Shown here: positions 9,032 through 19,659 of the stretch, piece by piece | Layout of the letters: every line of letters starts with the position of its first letter | Position numbering within the stretch: position 1 is the stretch's first letter | Source of the DNA: Ascarosepion bandense | Taxonomy: Eukaryota; Mollusca; Cephalopoda; Sepiida; Sepiidae | NCBI GenBank assembly: GCA_037127315.1 | Contig: JBBBDQ010001457.1 | Location: 317,501 to 381,500, forward strand | Length of the DNA stretch: 64,000 nt | Direction of reading: 5' to 3' | Translations under genes and position numbers: made by a program | Notes under the pieces: model-generated | Told to the model about the DNA's origin: nothing | The model's input: the letters and a program-made list of their open reading frames with translations, nothing else | The model's database searches: none

Positions 9032-9872
9032 GTAATACAGATCCAAGTTTACTTCTTTTTTTTTTTTCCTTTACTTCTTTTTCAAAAGGATTTAATTTTT
9101 TTGGCTGATTGAAAAAAAACTTTGAGAATTTTAGAGATTAACAAAGATGGCCGACTAGGAAGTATGCTCTAAGATTGAACAGAGGTCAGTTATCAAGTTT
9201 TTGGTTGCTGAAGGGTGCAAACCAGTTGAAATTCAAAGGAGAATGTCAACTGTGTATGGTGCCACATGTTTCAGCCAAATAAATGTCTACAAGTGGGCTA
9301 AATTGCTTAAAGAAGGATGGAGTAATGTTGAGGATGAAGACAGGCCTGGGAGGCCTACGGAAGTGAGGTCTCCTGAAGTGATCGAATCAGTCAATGACCT
9401 CATTGAGTCTGACAGAAGGGTGACAGTGGGTGACATTGCAAGGACTTTGAGCCTATCTGTTGGGACAGCACACAAAATTGTCCATGATGACCTTGCCTAC
9501 TTGAAGGTCAGCTGCTGGTGGGTGCCAAAGATGCTTACTGCAGAGCACAAACAGAAGACAAACAGCTGGGAACTGCTCCCTCATCTTCCTTACAGCCCAG
9601 ACCTTGCCCTTTCAGGCTTTCACCTGTTTGGTCCCTTGAAAGCGTTCACGAGAGGCACGAAGTTTCAAAGTGACGATGAAGTCAAAAGTGCTGTGAGTAA
9701 TTGGCTGAGACATCAGTCCAAAGATTTTTACGCTGAGGGAATACGGAAGCTTGTGCACAGATGAGAAAAGTGTTTGACACTGCTGGGAGACTACGTTGAA
9801 AAAAGTAAGCTTCTATCTGTATTAGAAGTCCTTATAACGAAACATTCAAACTAATTTATTGAATGACCCTCG
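8643..9872 (+). mobile_element. Dead mariner with amplified left terminal repeat
   Basis: The right end (RC TACGAGGGTCATTCAATAAA) matches the left array; TA dinucleotides flank both outer ends (8641-8642, 9873-9874). The transposase inside is internally deleted. Removing seven of the eight left units leaves about 890 bp, shorter than the usual 1.3 kb, in line with the deletion of the catalytic centre. Confidence 0.85.
9142..9764 (+). pseudogene. mariner transposase with central deletion
   Basis: After a start followed by a stop (9148-9159), the frame is open from 9201. The N-terminal helix-turn-helix is clear: KIEQRSVIKFLVAEG (from about 9169), VYKWAKLLKEGWSNVEDEDRPGRP, then a second HTH (TVGDIARTLSLSVGTAHKIVHDDL). 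After WVPKMLTAEHKQ it jumps directly to SWELLPHLPYSPDLAL, so the first two catalytic aspartates are missing. The third, normally in SDYHLF, reads SGFHLF. The C-terminus FYAEGIRKLVHR is retained. Inactive. Confidence 0.88.
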
Positions 9873-9874
9873 TA

Positions 9875-11275
9875 CCTCCACACATTTTCGATAACTAATT
9901 TTTAAATTGAATTTTCAAAAATAAAAAAGTTTTCTTGAAATTTTTGTCTTACTTTTAATTGAATGCTAAATGATTAAATTTACTATTTCCAGCAAACAAA
10001 ATACTCTGGTGCATTTCAAACAGAAATTATGTTGACTGGAATATGAAATTTTGAGTTGCTTTTTTAATTTTTCAATTTTCCGGCCATTTTTGAGCACTCG
10101 ACAGATTTAGAAACAAAGTTAATTTTTGGCTTTAAAAATCTTACAAAAATAAAATGCACATGATTTTTGGAAAATTAGCAAATTTAATGTCAAATTAATC
10201 TGATTTACACGGGTATTACTTATTTATTACATGAAATTTAGAATAAAACTATTTTTGAACACAGAGTTGACCTTTCTAAATATGTCGACAGATGCTAGAT
10301 AAGATAAGTGACATAACTGTACAACTTTTTCTTCCGCGGAAGGAAATCTGAAACACATGATTTTTTAATGTACACATAGAAATTGCTATACAAAAAAGAA
10401 GCTTCAAATTCACACAAAAAAAACGAAAATTATTTTTAAAATATGATGGCTAGATCATTTGTATTAAACTTTTCAATTTTAGATTAGTAAATATACTCTT
10501 CACTATATAACCTGCCAGCCTAACGTTTACAAATCTTGGAAATATTTTACTATTCGGAGCAGATTTTCGGTAAATGGGGCTAAATAGTTTTAAAAAATTA
10601 CATGATTTACTTTCTTCAATGAGTCCCGCGTGGAACTAATAAAACCATTTTTGCCTACATAATGTAATTATTTTCTCTAATACTTCTTTAAAATAATGAT
10701 TTCAAAAATAATATCATTTATTTGTAACTAAGTTCTGAAAGTTTCATTAAAATCCTCCAATTATTTGATTTTTGCAAGAATTTCCTAATTAATAGGTTTG
10801 TCACCTGAAAAAGTGTGTTATGTAATATTACGTTTTCCATTGTAAACTCTCGTTACGGTTTGGCTCCCCGCTAACAAAAATAAAAACAAGATTTTTACCA
10901 AAATTTCGAACGTGTTGGAAAGGATTTAAAAAATTTGAAAAATAATTTTAAAATACTTTGAACTTTTCTCTTAATAATAACATAAACATTTAGATGGAAA
11001 AAGTTCCTTTTTATTAAGTTTGGGACTTTTTGTCTTCATACTATGCTGTTTTCTCAACGATTTAGTGGAGGTACCTAGACAATTCAGATGAAATACTCTA
11101 AAACAAAATATATTTGAAGATTATATTTATCTTAGATAGATTGACTGATAAAAAAAGAACGTAAAAAAAAAAAAAGACAAAAACAGGAATGCCTTCCTTA
11201 TTAAAACTACTTTTTTACATATAGCTTCTCGCTTATTTGTTTTTTTTTTCTTATATCTTTTTAAGATGTCTTACT
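9875..11275. other. AT-rich spacer, no gene recognised
   Basis: About 1.4 kb of very AT-rich sequence rich in poly-A/T runs; no ORF of note, no recognised repeat family, no RNA gene. Confidence 0.5.
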
Positions 11276-11283
11276 CTTTCTCA

Positions 11284-11331
<48 letters not shown>

Positions 11332-11333
11332 GT
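11276..11333. repeat. (TC)n(AC)n microsatellite
   Basis: Imperfect CT-rich run passing into about 8 CA units. Confidence 0.9.
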
Positions 11334-11470
11334 CATAAAAATCTCTCTTTAAAAAGAATGTCATAAAAGAATAGCCTAAGACATAGACAACTATTCATTA
11401 AGATCAGAAGAAAAGTGACTTTGCACGGCATTATCATAATGTTATATTCCCTAAACCAACACAAACAGGC

Positions 11471-12098
11471 ATTCAGTCAGTTAAGTCAGTCAAGTGCCAT
11501 ACGTGATACACGCTTAGGCGATCATGTCTCGAAAGAGACATAACTGACTAGGCAGAAGGTTATCCCGCAGTAGGTTGCCATTGCTTTCTGCGCTAGACTG
11601 GTTGCCAGCCAAGGCTATAAAACCAAATCTGTCCTGTTATTTGACTCATAGCCAGAGGGAGAAAAGATGAATTATATGATTACATAGTAATTAGTGGGGG
11701 ATCAGTTCATTACTTCATAACAATAGAAAACCGATCCCCACTTTATGACCAGTATAAGTTTTAATTATGTTACCAACTATTATATTCAGTCAGTCACTCA
11801 CTCAGTTAAGTGCCATACGTGATACACGCTTGGGCGATCATGTCTCAAAAGAGACATAACTGACTGGGCAGAAGGTTATCCCGCGGTAGATTGCCATTGC
11901 TTTCTGCGGTAGACTGGTTGACAGCCAAGGCTATGGAACCCAATCTGTCCTGTTATTTAACCCATAACTGGAGGGAAGCGATGGATTAATACCTTATCCA
12001 ATGGTATTTGCGCGTAAGTGAATGCGGATAATTCAACTGGAATTCGAACTCGGTTTCCCGATTTCTCATTCCGAGCCGATATCCACTGCACCACACAA
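11471..12098 (-). mobile_element. tRNA-derived SINE, dimer with hairpin linker
   Basis: Read on the minus strand: a tRNA-like head with A box (TGGTGCAGTGG type) and B box (GAGTTCGAATTCCAG), a body (GGGTTCCATAGCCTTGGCT, AACCTACTGCGGGATAA), a conserved hairpin CATGTCTC..GAGACATG, and a CACTTAACTGACTGA tail; then a ~170-bp linker and a second headless body plus tail. The linker holds an AGTGGGGGATC/GATCCCCACT hairpin (about 11693-11742). SINEs of this build use Pol III promoters and a LINE partner's enzymes; the partner is not identified. Confidence 0.85.
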
Positions 12099-12376
12099 TA
12101 TTAAATACTTACTTATTCATATATTTGTATATATGTATTTTCTATTACCATTGTGTGGTGTGCCTACTAACAAAAGTGATGGAAAGAAAAAGGAAAAGAA
12201 TCAAAACGAATTCGGTGAGATGTATAAAAAGAATATTTAATTCTAAAAAAATAATCTAAAATCTAAAATCCACTTTGTCATACAATTTCTCCAGTATTGT
12301 TCTTGGTATATAAAAATGTATTCCTATATCTCATATATATGTATACATGTTCTAAGTGTGCCCATATCTAAATTAA

Positions 12377-13097
12377 TTTTTTTTTAATCGTTTCACCCCA
12401 AGCAAGGCAGTAACGCCACTGATGCGCAGGGGGCTACATAAGAGTAAAAGATTAGATAGGAGAAGAGTAAGGAGAAAGACGAACCAGTTACAAGAGGTGT
12501 CAGAAAAGGAGCAAGAGAAGGATGGGATTACAGGTGTGATGACAGTTGCAAAGGTAGACAGAAAGGAAAAGATATACAGGGTGATGTAGAAAGAACTGGA
12601 ATTAAGTAGATAAGAGATGAGTATTGACATTGTATTTAAATTCCTGGAGGTTGTAGCCGTCAGGAAATCAAGAATAGACCCGAGTTCCACAAGCGGGAAG
12701 TGCGAGAAAAGAAGCTGAAGGAGTAGAATTTCCGGTCGCATTTGGTTGATCTAACTGTGAATGTGTGGAACCCAGTTGCCAGTCTGATTGCACTAGTAAA
12801 CTCATTGACTTAAGTTCACCCAGTGACTTAAGTTCGTTGGAGCAGAAGCCATGAAAATATTTATATAACACACAGAGGGAAGCCACATCACGCCAGTGAG
12901 AAAGTCGAACCACCAAGTCAGTACCTATTACATAACAGATTCTCCTTTGGAGCCTGTCAAGAACAGCGGGGGCGCCTGACCATATATGAAAGCAGTATTC
13001 CATGCACGACCGGATGGTTGATTTGTATATATGCAACATGGATTCAGGCGGAAAAAAACATCCTGGCCCGACACAGTGATCCAGCCTTCCTAGCTTG
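12377..13097 (-). mobile_element. Non-LTR retrotransposon 3' fragment
   Basis: Minus-strand reading gives the C-terminal region of the reverse-transcriptase ORF: LHIYKSTIRSCMEYCFHIWS, then LDRLQRRICYVIGTDL, RDVASLCVLYKYFHGFCS, then the 3' UTR with CCCCTGCGCATCAGTGGCG and GCTTGGGGTGAAACG before poly(A). Same family as the copies at 25.3, 32.2, 46.1, 52.8 and 54.6 kb. Several frameshifts; dead. Confidence 0.88.
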
Positions 13098-13174
13098 GAT
13101 TTATGCGTAGAGAAAGAAAATTAGGAACAAAAACAGAAATACATAAGTTTGCTCACGTTTACACACGTACAAGA

Positions 13175-13735
13175 CATACACTGACATGCCAAAAGTGAAG
13201 GGGAGATGCCTTGTATTGTGTAGGACCAGCAATGATGTGGCATTGATTTGACAAATAGTCAGAAGACCTCTAAACAAATACAGAGTCATATTGTCTCGAT
13301 AGCGACGTTCTATAAATACTCAACTGGGTTCATGTCGAGCAAAAATAGGGATCAAACTATTTGTCGGAAGAATTCTGAATTCTCCCCTAACCAATCCTGG
13401 TCAACTTCGGCACAGTGACACGGTGTATTGTTCTACTGCAATTACTAATAACTGTTGATGCACATGGAATCCATTAAAAGGTGAAAATTGTCAGTGCAAC
13501 GTGGCTGTGTTTAAGAGAACCGAAAAGTTCAACCGATGTCTCGTGAACACGCACCACACCACTACAGTGCCTTGTTGACAAGTGGAGCCTGTGCTACACC
13601 CAAACCCTTCCATTAGCTCGAAGCAAGTGGAATCTTGATACATTGGACCACGCCTCATGTTACCAGTTCTCCAGTGTCGAATTAAATACTCCACGAGCCC
13701 AGTTGAGACGACGTATCCAATGTCATGGTGTTAAC
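13175..13735 (-). pseudogene. Tc1-type transposase relic
   Basis: On the minus strand, TVVVWCVFTRHRL (about 13520-13560) matches the VMVWGxFSWHGxG motif of Tc1-type transposases. Farther down, in broken frames, come remnants of the catalytic third of the protein and its end (QSMPHHC, then GPTQY-like near 13225). An ACACTGACATGCCAAAAGT sequence at about 13178-13197 may be its terminal repeat. The other end was not found. Confidence 0.6.
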
Positions 13736-14120
13736 AAAAACAACCAAGTGAATCTTCTGCTCCCATACCCCCCGGAAAAAATATAGCGAGTGAATTAGAG
13801 TTTAAAAAAGAGTTGTTTTTTTTTTATATAAACACATTGTAATTCTAGTTTGTAATACAAAAAAATCAATTAAAGAACATCATAGATATTTTCGATTCAA
13901 TCAAAAAGCGTAGATCTCTTTTTAATCATTCCTTTAAAAAAAAGAAAGCGGGAGTGATACTAGTTTGTTTGTTTCGAGGTTTAACAATCTATCAATCCTT
14001 ATGGGATCATTTAAGGTCATAACCAATGATTTTGGGTAAGGTTATTTTATTTTTACAACATTTTTCTTTTCGGGTATCAAGATTCATTGGGATTTGTTTT
14101 TAAGAGCAGGGTCCCCAAGT

Positions 14121-14283
14121 TCTATCCTTGTTATTTAACCCATAACTGGAGGGAAGGGACGGATTAATACCTTTCCCAAGGGCACCAGTGCTTAAGTGAA
14201 TGCAGGGTATTCAACTGGAATTCGAACTCGGCTCACCGATTTCTCTTTCCGAGCCGATATACACTGCACCACAACGCACATCC
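14121..14283 (-). mobile_element. tRNA-derived SINE, head-side fragment
   Basis: Contains the tRNA-like head (CACTGCACCACAACGCAC on the plus strand) and about 90 bp of body; the tail half is missing. It directly abuts a 5S rRNA-like sequence. Confidence 0.8.
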
Positions 14284-14292
14284 GTCACTATA

Positions 14293-14413
14293 CGCTTACA
14301 GCACCTGGTATTCCAAAGCGGTCACCCATCTAAGCACTGACCAGGCTCAACGTTGCTTAACTTCGGTGATCGAGCGAGAACCGGTGTATTCAACGTGATA
14401 CTAGTGCGTGTAG
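14293..14413 (-). rRNA. 5S rRNA-like sequence (probable pseudogene)
   Basis: About 121 bp, the length of 5S rRNA. Read on the minus strand it aligns along its length with animal 5S: CACGTTGAATACACCGG, GATCACCGAAGTTAAGC, GATGGGTGACCGC, GGAATACCAGGTGCTGTAAGC. The box A region AGTTAAGCAACG and box C region GATGGGTGACC are kept. The 5' end and positions such as GAGCCTGGTCAGTGC differ from usual animal 5S, so a decayed copy or a 5S-headed SINE is likelier than a working gene. A simple T-run terminator is not seen right after the 3' end. Confidence 0.8.
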
Positions 14414-14435
14414 GGTTACAGTGAAAGAAAAGACT

Positions 14436-15017
14436 GGGTACAGTGGGTATTGAGGCAATAATAAAAGATGAACGGGATTCAAGAATATAGAAAATGGCAA
14501 TTAATGTTGCATTTAAATATTGGAGACTAGCAGTATAGCCCGGCGTTCCTCGGGTGTAATGAAAGCTTTAAAACTAATCCATGGTCCTGGAGCTCAGACT
14601 CTTTGGACGTTGGCACGAAAGACTAAAAAGCAATAGTTGCTTCCAGTTAAAGCGAAACCATAGACTGAAAGAAAAATGGATGGATGTAAGTCAAATTTTG
14701 ATTTCCTGGTATCGATATCAAATTTTCTGTACTATTGTAAGAACTGCAACCTTGAAACTTCTGAATATCGTTTCTTATGTCTTTGTCTATGAGTGTATCA
14801 AATTTGATCAAAATCGGACCACTCCTTCTATAACCCAATTTTTTCGATTATCGATTTTCGATATTTATCGGGGGTACCTCAACACAAAACCTAGCTAAGA
14901 ACACTCGCAGACGCTTATAGTACATCTGTGTAAATTTTCAAAAAAATTGGTTCAGCCGTTTCAGAGTCTATAGGTAACGGATACACACACACGGACAGAC
15001 AGACAGACAGACAGACA

Positions 15018-15064
<47 letters not shown>

Positions 15065-15215
15065 ACAAAGTTCCATTTATAAATAAATTTAGATTGTAGT
15101 ATTCAGGGAAGAAAGTAAACGGAAGGGAATTCCAGTAGTGAGAAAAGAAACTGTTGGAGTAGATGTAACGATTACATTTAACAATTTCAACGGTGAAAAG
15201 ACAGGACTTAGATGC
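14436..15215 (-). mobile_element. LINE 3' fragment split by a Helitron
   Basis: The outer parts 14436-14526 and 15094-15215, joined, read on the minus strand as the family's C-terminus (TVEIVKCNR, SNSFFS, WNSLP, YNLQYLNATLIAI). The Helitron at 14527-15093 lies exactly between them; other copies of this LINE have CTACAATCTCC uninterrupted at that point. Confidence 0.85.
14527..15093 (-). mobile_element. Non-autonomous Helitron-like element, copy B
   Basis: TC...CTAG ends on the minus strand, A^T target, no duplication, 3' subterminal hairpin (here CCCGGCGTTCCTCGGG), and a large CA/CAGA run near the 5' end (14991-15062). Internally deleted relative to copies A, D, F and G, with the junction at a short ATCAAAT repeat. 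Confidence 0.88.
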
Positions 15216-15231
15216 CGACCTAGTCAGTTCT

Positions 15232-15755
15232 GTCAGTTAAGTGCCATACGTGATACACGCTTAGGGCGATCATGTCTTGAAAGAGACATGACTGACTGGG
15301 CAGAAGATTTTCTATCCTGCTCTTTAAACTATAGCTGAGGGAGAAGAGACGGATTGTATTAATAAGTAGTAATTAGTGGGGGATCAGTTTATTACTAAAT
15401 AACAATAGAAAACCGATCACCCACTTTATGACCGGTAGAAGCCTTAATCATGTTTCTAACTGTTATATTCAGTCAGTCAGTCAGTTAAGTGCTATATGTG
15501 ATACACGCTTATGGCGATCATGTCTCGAAAGTGATATTACTGACTGAGCAGAAGATTATCCCGCAGTAGGTTGCCATTACTTTCTGCGGTAGACTGGTTG
15601 CCAGCCAAGGCTATAGAACCCAATCTGTCCTGTTATTTAATCCATAACTGGAGGAAAGAGGCGGATTAATCCTTTTCTCAAGGGTATTTGTGCATAAGTG
15701 AATGCAAGGAATTCCACTGAAATTCGAAACCGGCTCCCCGATTTGTCGTTCTGCC
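15232..15755 (-). mobile_element. tRNA-derived SINE dimer, truncated head
   Basis: Two body/tail units with the hairpin linker between them (GGGGGATCAG.../CCGATCACCC, about 15376-15423). The tail-side unit lacks the central AGGTTGCCATTGCTTTCTG part. The tRNA-like head stops at about 15755, before its A box. Confidence 0.82.
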
Positions 15756-16254
15756 CTAGTAGCGTGCTTAAATTCATGTGGCCGGGCACTAGTTAAAAAA
15801 AAGCTCGTCAGAGTAGCTGCCATGGAAATATTTGTAGAAAAGACATAGGACCTGATTAATCCAGACACACACCATAAACATCATACACTCTCGTTATTTA
15901 TACGAACTTTACAAATCATTAGTGACATATCGATTACTAATTATGGTTTGTTAGATTAAAAAGAAACATTCTCACTATACACACTTTTACTATTCCACGA
16001 AGACAAAAATAATCAACTAAAAGGAAACCACATTAGTACTTCAACCAGTGAAAATTTCAATTCATCATCTACCAATATGACTGAAATTGACTTTATTGAG
16101 AACTCATCCATTCCATAAAGATCTTCATGACCAAATTCTTCGTTAGTTTAGCAGGATGTACTCCATGTAATAATAAATATTCTTGGTTGTATTGTTAATT
16201 TTTGGTTCTTTTTTATTCTTATTCTTATTTTTACTTCACTAAATACGTACTAAT

Positions 16255-16405
16255 TTCTCTACTTAGCCTAGGTGAAGAGGCTCTTGCTCCCTGTTTAGGA
16301 TGTGGTTTCTGGTTTTCTCTTTTCCAATCTTTTCACTTTCACGTAGCCCCCTGCACATCAGTGGCGTTACCGCCTTGCTCGGGGTGATATGATTAAAAAA
16401 AAAAA
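16255..16405 (+). mobile_element. LINE 3' UTR, subfamily with CTGTTTAGGATGTGG
   Basis: Contains CTGTTTAGGATGTGGTTTC, ACGTAGCCCCCTGCACATCA, GTGGCGTTACCGCCTTGCTC, GGGGTGATATGATT and poly(A). Same subfamily as 30.95-31.14 and 40.45-41.10 kb. Its last ~60 bp are related to the 3' end of the main LINE family here. Confidence 0.8.
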
Positions 16406-16627
16406 GAAGATATTTTATACTGGTCAAGTATCGAGTAACCGGTCACAATAGTATCCTATCGGTTAACTACAACGACATGAGCTGAGTCTGGCAATCTTAA
16501 TTCAGCCTCAACCAAGTCCGCATGAAGTATATTTTAGCTCCCAAGGCTAAAATAAAGATACTTTCACCTTCAACACGCAGACCAGACGATACAACCTCCA
16601 ACTCTAATTAGAAAAACATCTTTTCAA

Positions 16628-16628
<1 letters not shown>

Positions 16629-16667
<39 letters not shown>

Positions 16668-16669
16668 AA

Positions 16670-16750
<81 letters not shown>

Positions 16751-16790
16751 GTCGGCTAATGCCAGTTCCGTAATTTTCCGTATAATTTCG

Positions 16791-16828
<38 letters not shown>
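16629..16828. repeat. Compound microsatellite (TC)n(AC)n(AT)n(AG)n ... (TA)n
   Basis: Successive TC, AC, AT and AG runs to 16747, about 45 bp of unique sequence, then a TA run (16795-16828) directly at the left end of the next inverted-repeat element. Confidence 0.95.
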
Positions 16829-16831
<3 letters not shown>

Positions 16832-17146
16832 GACACGCATAAGAATTGGATACATGTTATTTTCTGTTATAACTAGTTTATGTTCGCCATTTTGCCTGAT
16901 ATTTGGTAAGTAATATCTCGTAAAGTTGTTTTAGTTGTATGTGGAAGCAAAATTAAAAACTCATGATCCAATACTTTTGCATATAGTAATTTTGAACTTT
17001 GATAAAAAAAATGGATTCAACCATGAGTTTTTAATTTTCCTTCCACATACAACAACTAAAACAACTTTACGAGATATTACTTACCAAATATCAGGCAAAA
17101 CTAGAGTTATAACAGAAAATAAGATGTATCCAATATTTATGCCTGT

Positions 17147-17150
<4 letters not shown>
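16829..17150. mobile_element. Inverted-repeat element 4, flanked by (TA)n
   Basis: Left arm 16829-16973 and right arm 17011-17150 are inverted copies (shared blocks GGATACAT, TATTTTCTGTTATAAC, GATATTTGGTAAGTAATATC, TTGTTTTAGTTG, ATTAAAAACTCATG) around a ~37-bp centre. TA microsatellites abut both ends, as with elements 1-3. No acceptable hammerhead core was found. Confidence 0.8.

Positions 17151-17208
<58 letters not shown>
17151..17208. repeat. (TA)n microsatellite
   Basis: About 29 uninterrupted TA units. Confidence 0.97.
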
Positions 17209-17211
<3 letters not shown>

Positions 17212-17685
17212 CGGCCATAATATAAGAAACGGAAACAACAAAGACATACATATGTGTATTACTTAAAAACTAATGCATGATCAGCAATGAAATTTTTACC
17301 GAATAAAGATTAAGGTGTAATGCATACATATTATACAAAGTTACAAAAATTTGCATAATAGTTTGTCCTTTTCCTAGAGGAATCTATCAGAAAAGGAAGA
17401 GTTTGAAATTTACATTCGTAGACATCAAATACTTTCATTAAAAAAGAAACAACACTATCGCCAAATATAGACATAAAATTTCAAAGATACTATTTTGCAA
17501 ACTTGTATGATTTGAAAATAAAAGTGCTATAAACAGTCGTTCCGACAAATACTAGTGATAATCTAGAAGTAAAAAAAGACATTAATATTAATTAAAAATG
17601 TGAAACATGGCACCATTCAAATATGACTTAGTAAAAATCCCTCTAAAAATGTAACACTTTTGCTAAGTTTTGACAAATCTGGTAA
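17209..17685. other. AT-rich spacer
   Basis: No recognised gene or repeat in this stretch. Confidence 0.5.
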
Positions 17686-18272
17686 GTGTTCTAACAGAAG
17701 ATGGAAAATGCGGCACAAAGATGCAAAGGCGAATTGGCATGGCGAAGGACGCGTTCCAGAAGCTGAGAAGAGTATTAAAAGACAGGAAGTTTCGACTAGA
17801 ATCAAAGAAGAGAGTACTGGATTGCTATCTGATGTCAGTTCTTCAATATGACAGTGAATGCTGGACAATATCATCAAAGACGAAGGAAAAACTTGAAGCA
17901 ACTTAAATGTGGTTCTACAGAAGGATGCTGCGGATATCATGGATTGATCATGTGTGCAATGGTGAGGTTTTGGAAAGGATGGAAACGAAAAGGAAATTAA
18001 TATTGAGCATCAGGAAGAGACAACTGAAGTCCCTGGGACATGCAATGAGGAAGGAGGGCTTGGGGCACCTGATACTAACAGGCCAGATAGAGGGGAAAAA
18101 AGACAGGGGAAAGCAACGGATTACATATTTGAAGGGCTTGAGCAGGTGAATGACTGAACGAGGTTTGCGTGGTGTAACAGGAGAAAGCGTGCAAAGAGCC
18201 ACCAGGGATAGGGAGACGTGGAAGGCAATGATCGCCTACGTCCTGAAGGGAAAGGGCACATAGAAGAAGAAT
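17686..18272 (+). pseudogene. RTE-like LINE, C-terminal fragment
   Basis: Starts in the reverse-transcriptase region (SVLTEDGK, MAKDAFQKL, RVLDCYLMSVLQYDSECW), with in-frame stops after KEKLEAT and after GLSR. Continues through MWFYRRMLRISWIDH, RKRQLKSLGHAMRKEGL and RATRDRETWKAMIAYVL, then a short GAA-type tail. 5'-truncated and dead. Confidence 0.88.
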
Positions 18273-18273
18273 T

Positions 18274-18361
18274 TTTTTTCCATCTCCTGTTAGAACACTT
18301 CCTAGGTATTTAAATTTGTGTACTTGCTTGATTCTAGTATCCCCCACCTGTATTTGCATTT
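18274..18361 (-). pseudogene. RTE-like LINE fragment in opposite orientation
   Basis: Minus-strand MQIQVGDTRIKQ and KFKYLGSVLTGDGK are the residues that normally precede the start of the neighbouring plus-strand copy. The piece sits tail to tail with that copy, with no gap. Confidence 0.75.
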
Positions 18362-18779
18362 TGGGTTGTTCTTTTTGCTGAAGAAATTAAATAGCCTAAA
18401 TAAATAAATGAGAACTTTCTGGATTACTTGTTACTCGACTAGAAAGTAAAGAATTCCGACTGTGGGCCTATATAGACAGGATGCATCCTAGAATAATTAG
18501 TCAGGAAGCCAAGTGTCATGATGCAAACATAGATAAAGAGGCGATATGAAAAAGTCATCAGAGAGAGAGAGAGAGCAAGAAAAGATATAGAATCGGAAGT
18601 TGATGAACTTCCTGCTAGTTGAAGAAAATATCTGGTCCGTTAGTTTGCCGTGAGAAAAAAAAAAACAACAACAGAAGTTGCAGTGAATAGGACCAAAGTG
18701 TCACCTACCTACTCCACAGACCGTATCAGGTAAATCTGTGAATCAATAACCCAATATATTATTAGATTCCGGAATCTTG

Positions 18780-18810
<31 letters not shown>

Positions 18811-18993
18811 ACGCCGTGGCATTATTTCAACTTCTGTTCACTTGTTGAACATACACACAGCCTTTTCCCAGTATTTGTTCACACCAACACAGACGGGAAT
18901 CAAAATACATCCTGGTATGAAGCTGTTTAGTCGGTAAAGAAATGAGGTAATAATTCACTGTAATAATAATAGTAGCGAAATAGTAAGATGATA
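18362..18993. other. Spacer, no gene recognised
   Basis: Holds a short (GA)n run near 18562 and T-rich tracts at 18781-18810; nothing else recognised. Confidence 0.5.
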
Positions 18994-19017
18994 TCTAAAC
19001 TTATTTATAAATGGAAC

Positions 19018-19066
<49 letters not shown>

Positions 19067-19511
19067 CCGTTACCTATAGACTCCGAAGCGGCTGAACCGA
19101 TTTTCTTGAAAATTTACACAGTTGTACGTTAAGCGTCAGCCAGTGTTCTTAGCTAGTGTTCTTAAATATCGAAAATCGATAATCGAAAAAATCGGGTTAT
19201 AGAAGGAGTGGTCCGATTTTAATCAAATTTCATACACTCATAGACAAAGACATAAGAAACGATATTCAGAAGTTTCAAGGTTGCAGTTCTTACAATAGTC
19301 CAGAAAATCGATAATATATATACATAAAAGGCAAGATGTTTGTGTGTGTGTCTGTTTATCTGTCTGTATGTCCTTTATACAAATCCACAATTTTTATCCG
19401 ATTCTCACCAAACTTCACACAAATATTCTTTAGGCTGAGTCTGAGCTCCAGGACCATGGATTAGTTTTAAAGCTTTCATTACACCCGAGCAACGCCGAGC
19501 TATACTGCTAG
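18994..19511 (+). mobile_element. Non-autonomous Helitron-like element, copy C
   Basis: 5' TCTAAACTTATTTATAAAT, long (GT)n (19019-19061), core CCGTTACCTATAGACTCC, 3' hairpin and CTAG, inserted A^T. Its inner right part (CCACAATTTTTATCCGATTC, CACCAAACTTCACAC) differs from copies A, D, F and G and is shared with copy E: a second subfamily with the same ends. Confidence 0.88.
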
Positions 19512-19659
19512 TCATTTATATAAATATTAAAAGAATAATGATGATGGCGAAGTTAAAATATTACGAAGGTATTATTTACTTCCACCATTACAATAATTCT
19601 GTAACTTAACAAAAATAGGGACAGGAATTAACAACAACAACAGCAATAAAAATACAGAA

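Noticed and set aside
14581..14898. 105-codon ORF as a gene
   Set aside because: It lies entirely inside Helitron copy B; the same frame is broken in other copies.
16829..17150. Hammerhead ribozyme in inverted-repeat element 4
   Set aside because: GATATT/AATATC pairing is present, but neither CUGANGA nor GAAA can be placed with proper stem III and cleavage triplet.
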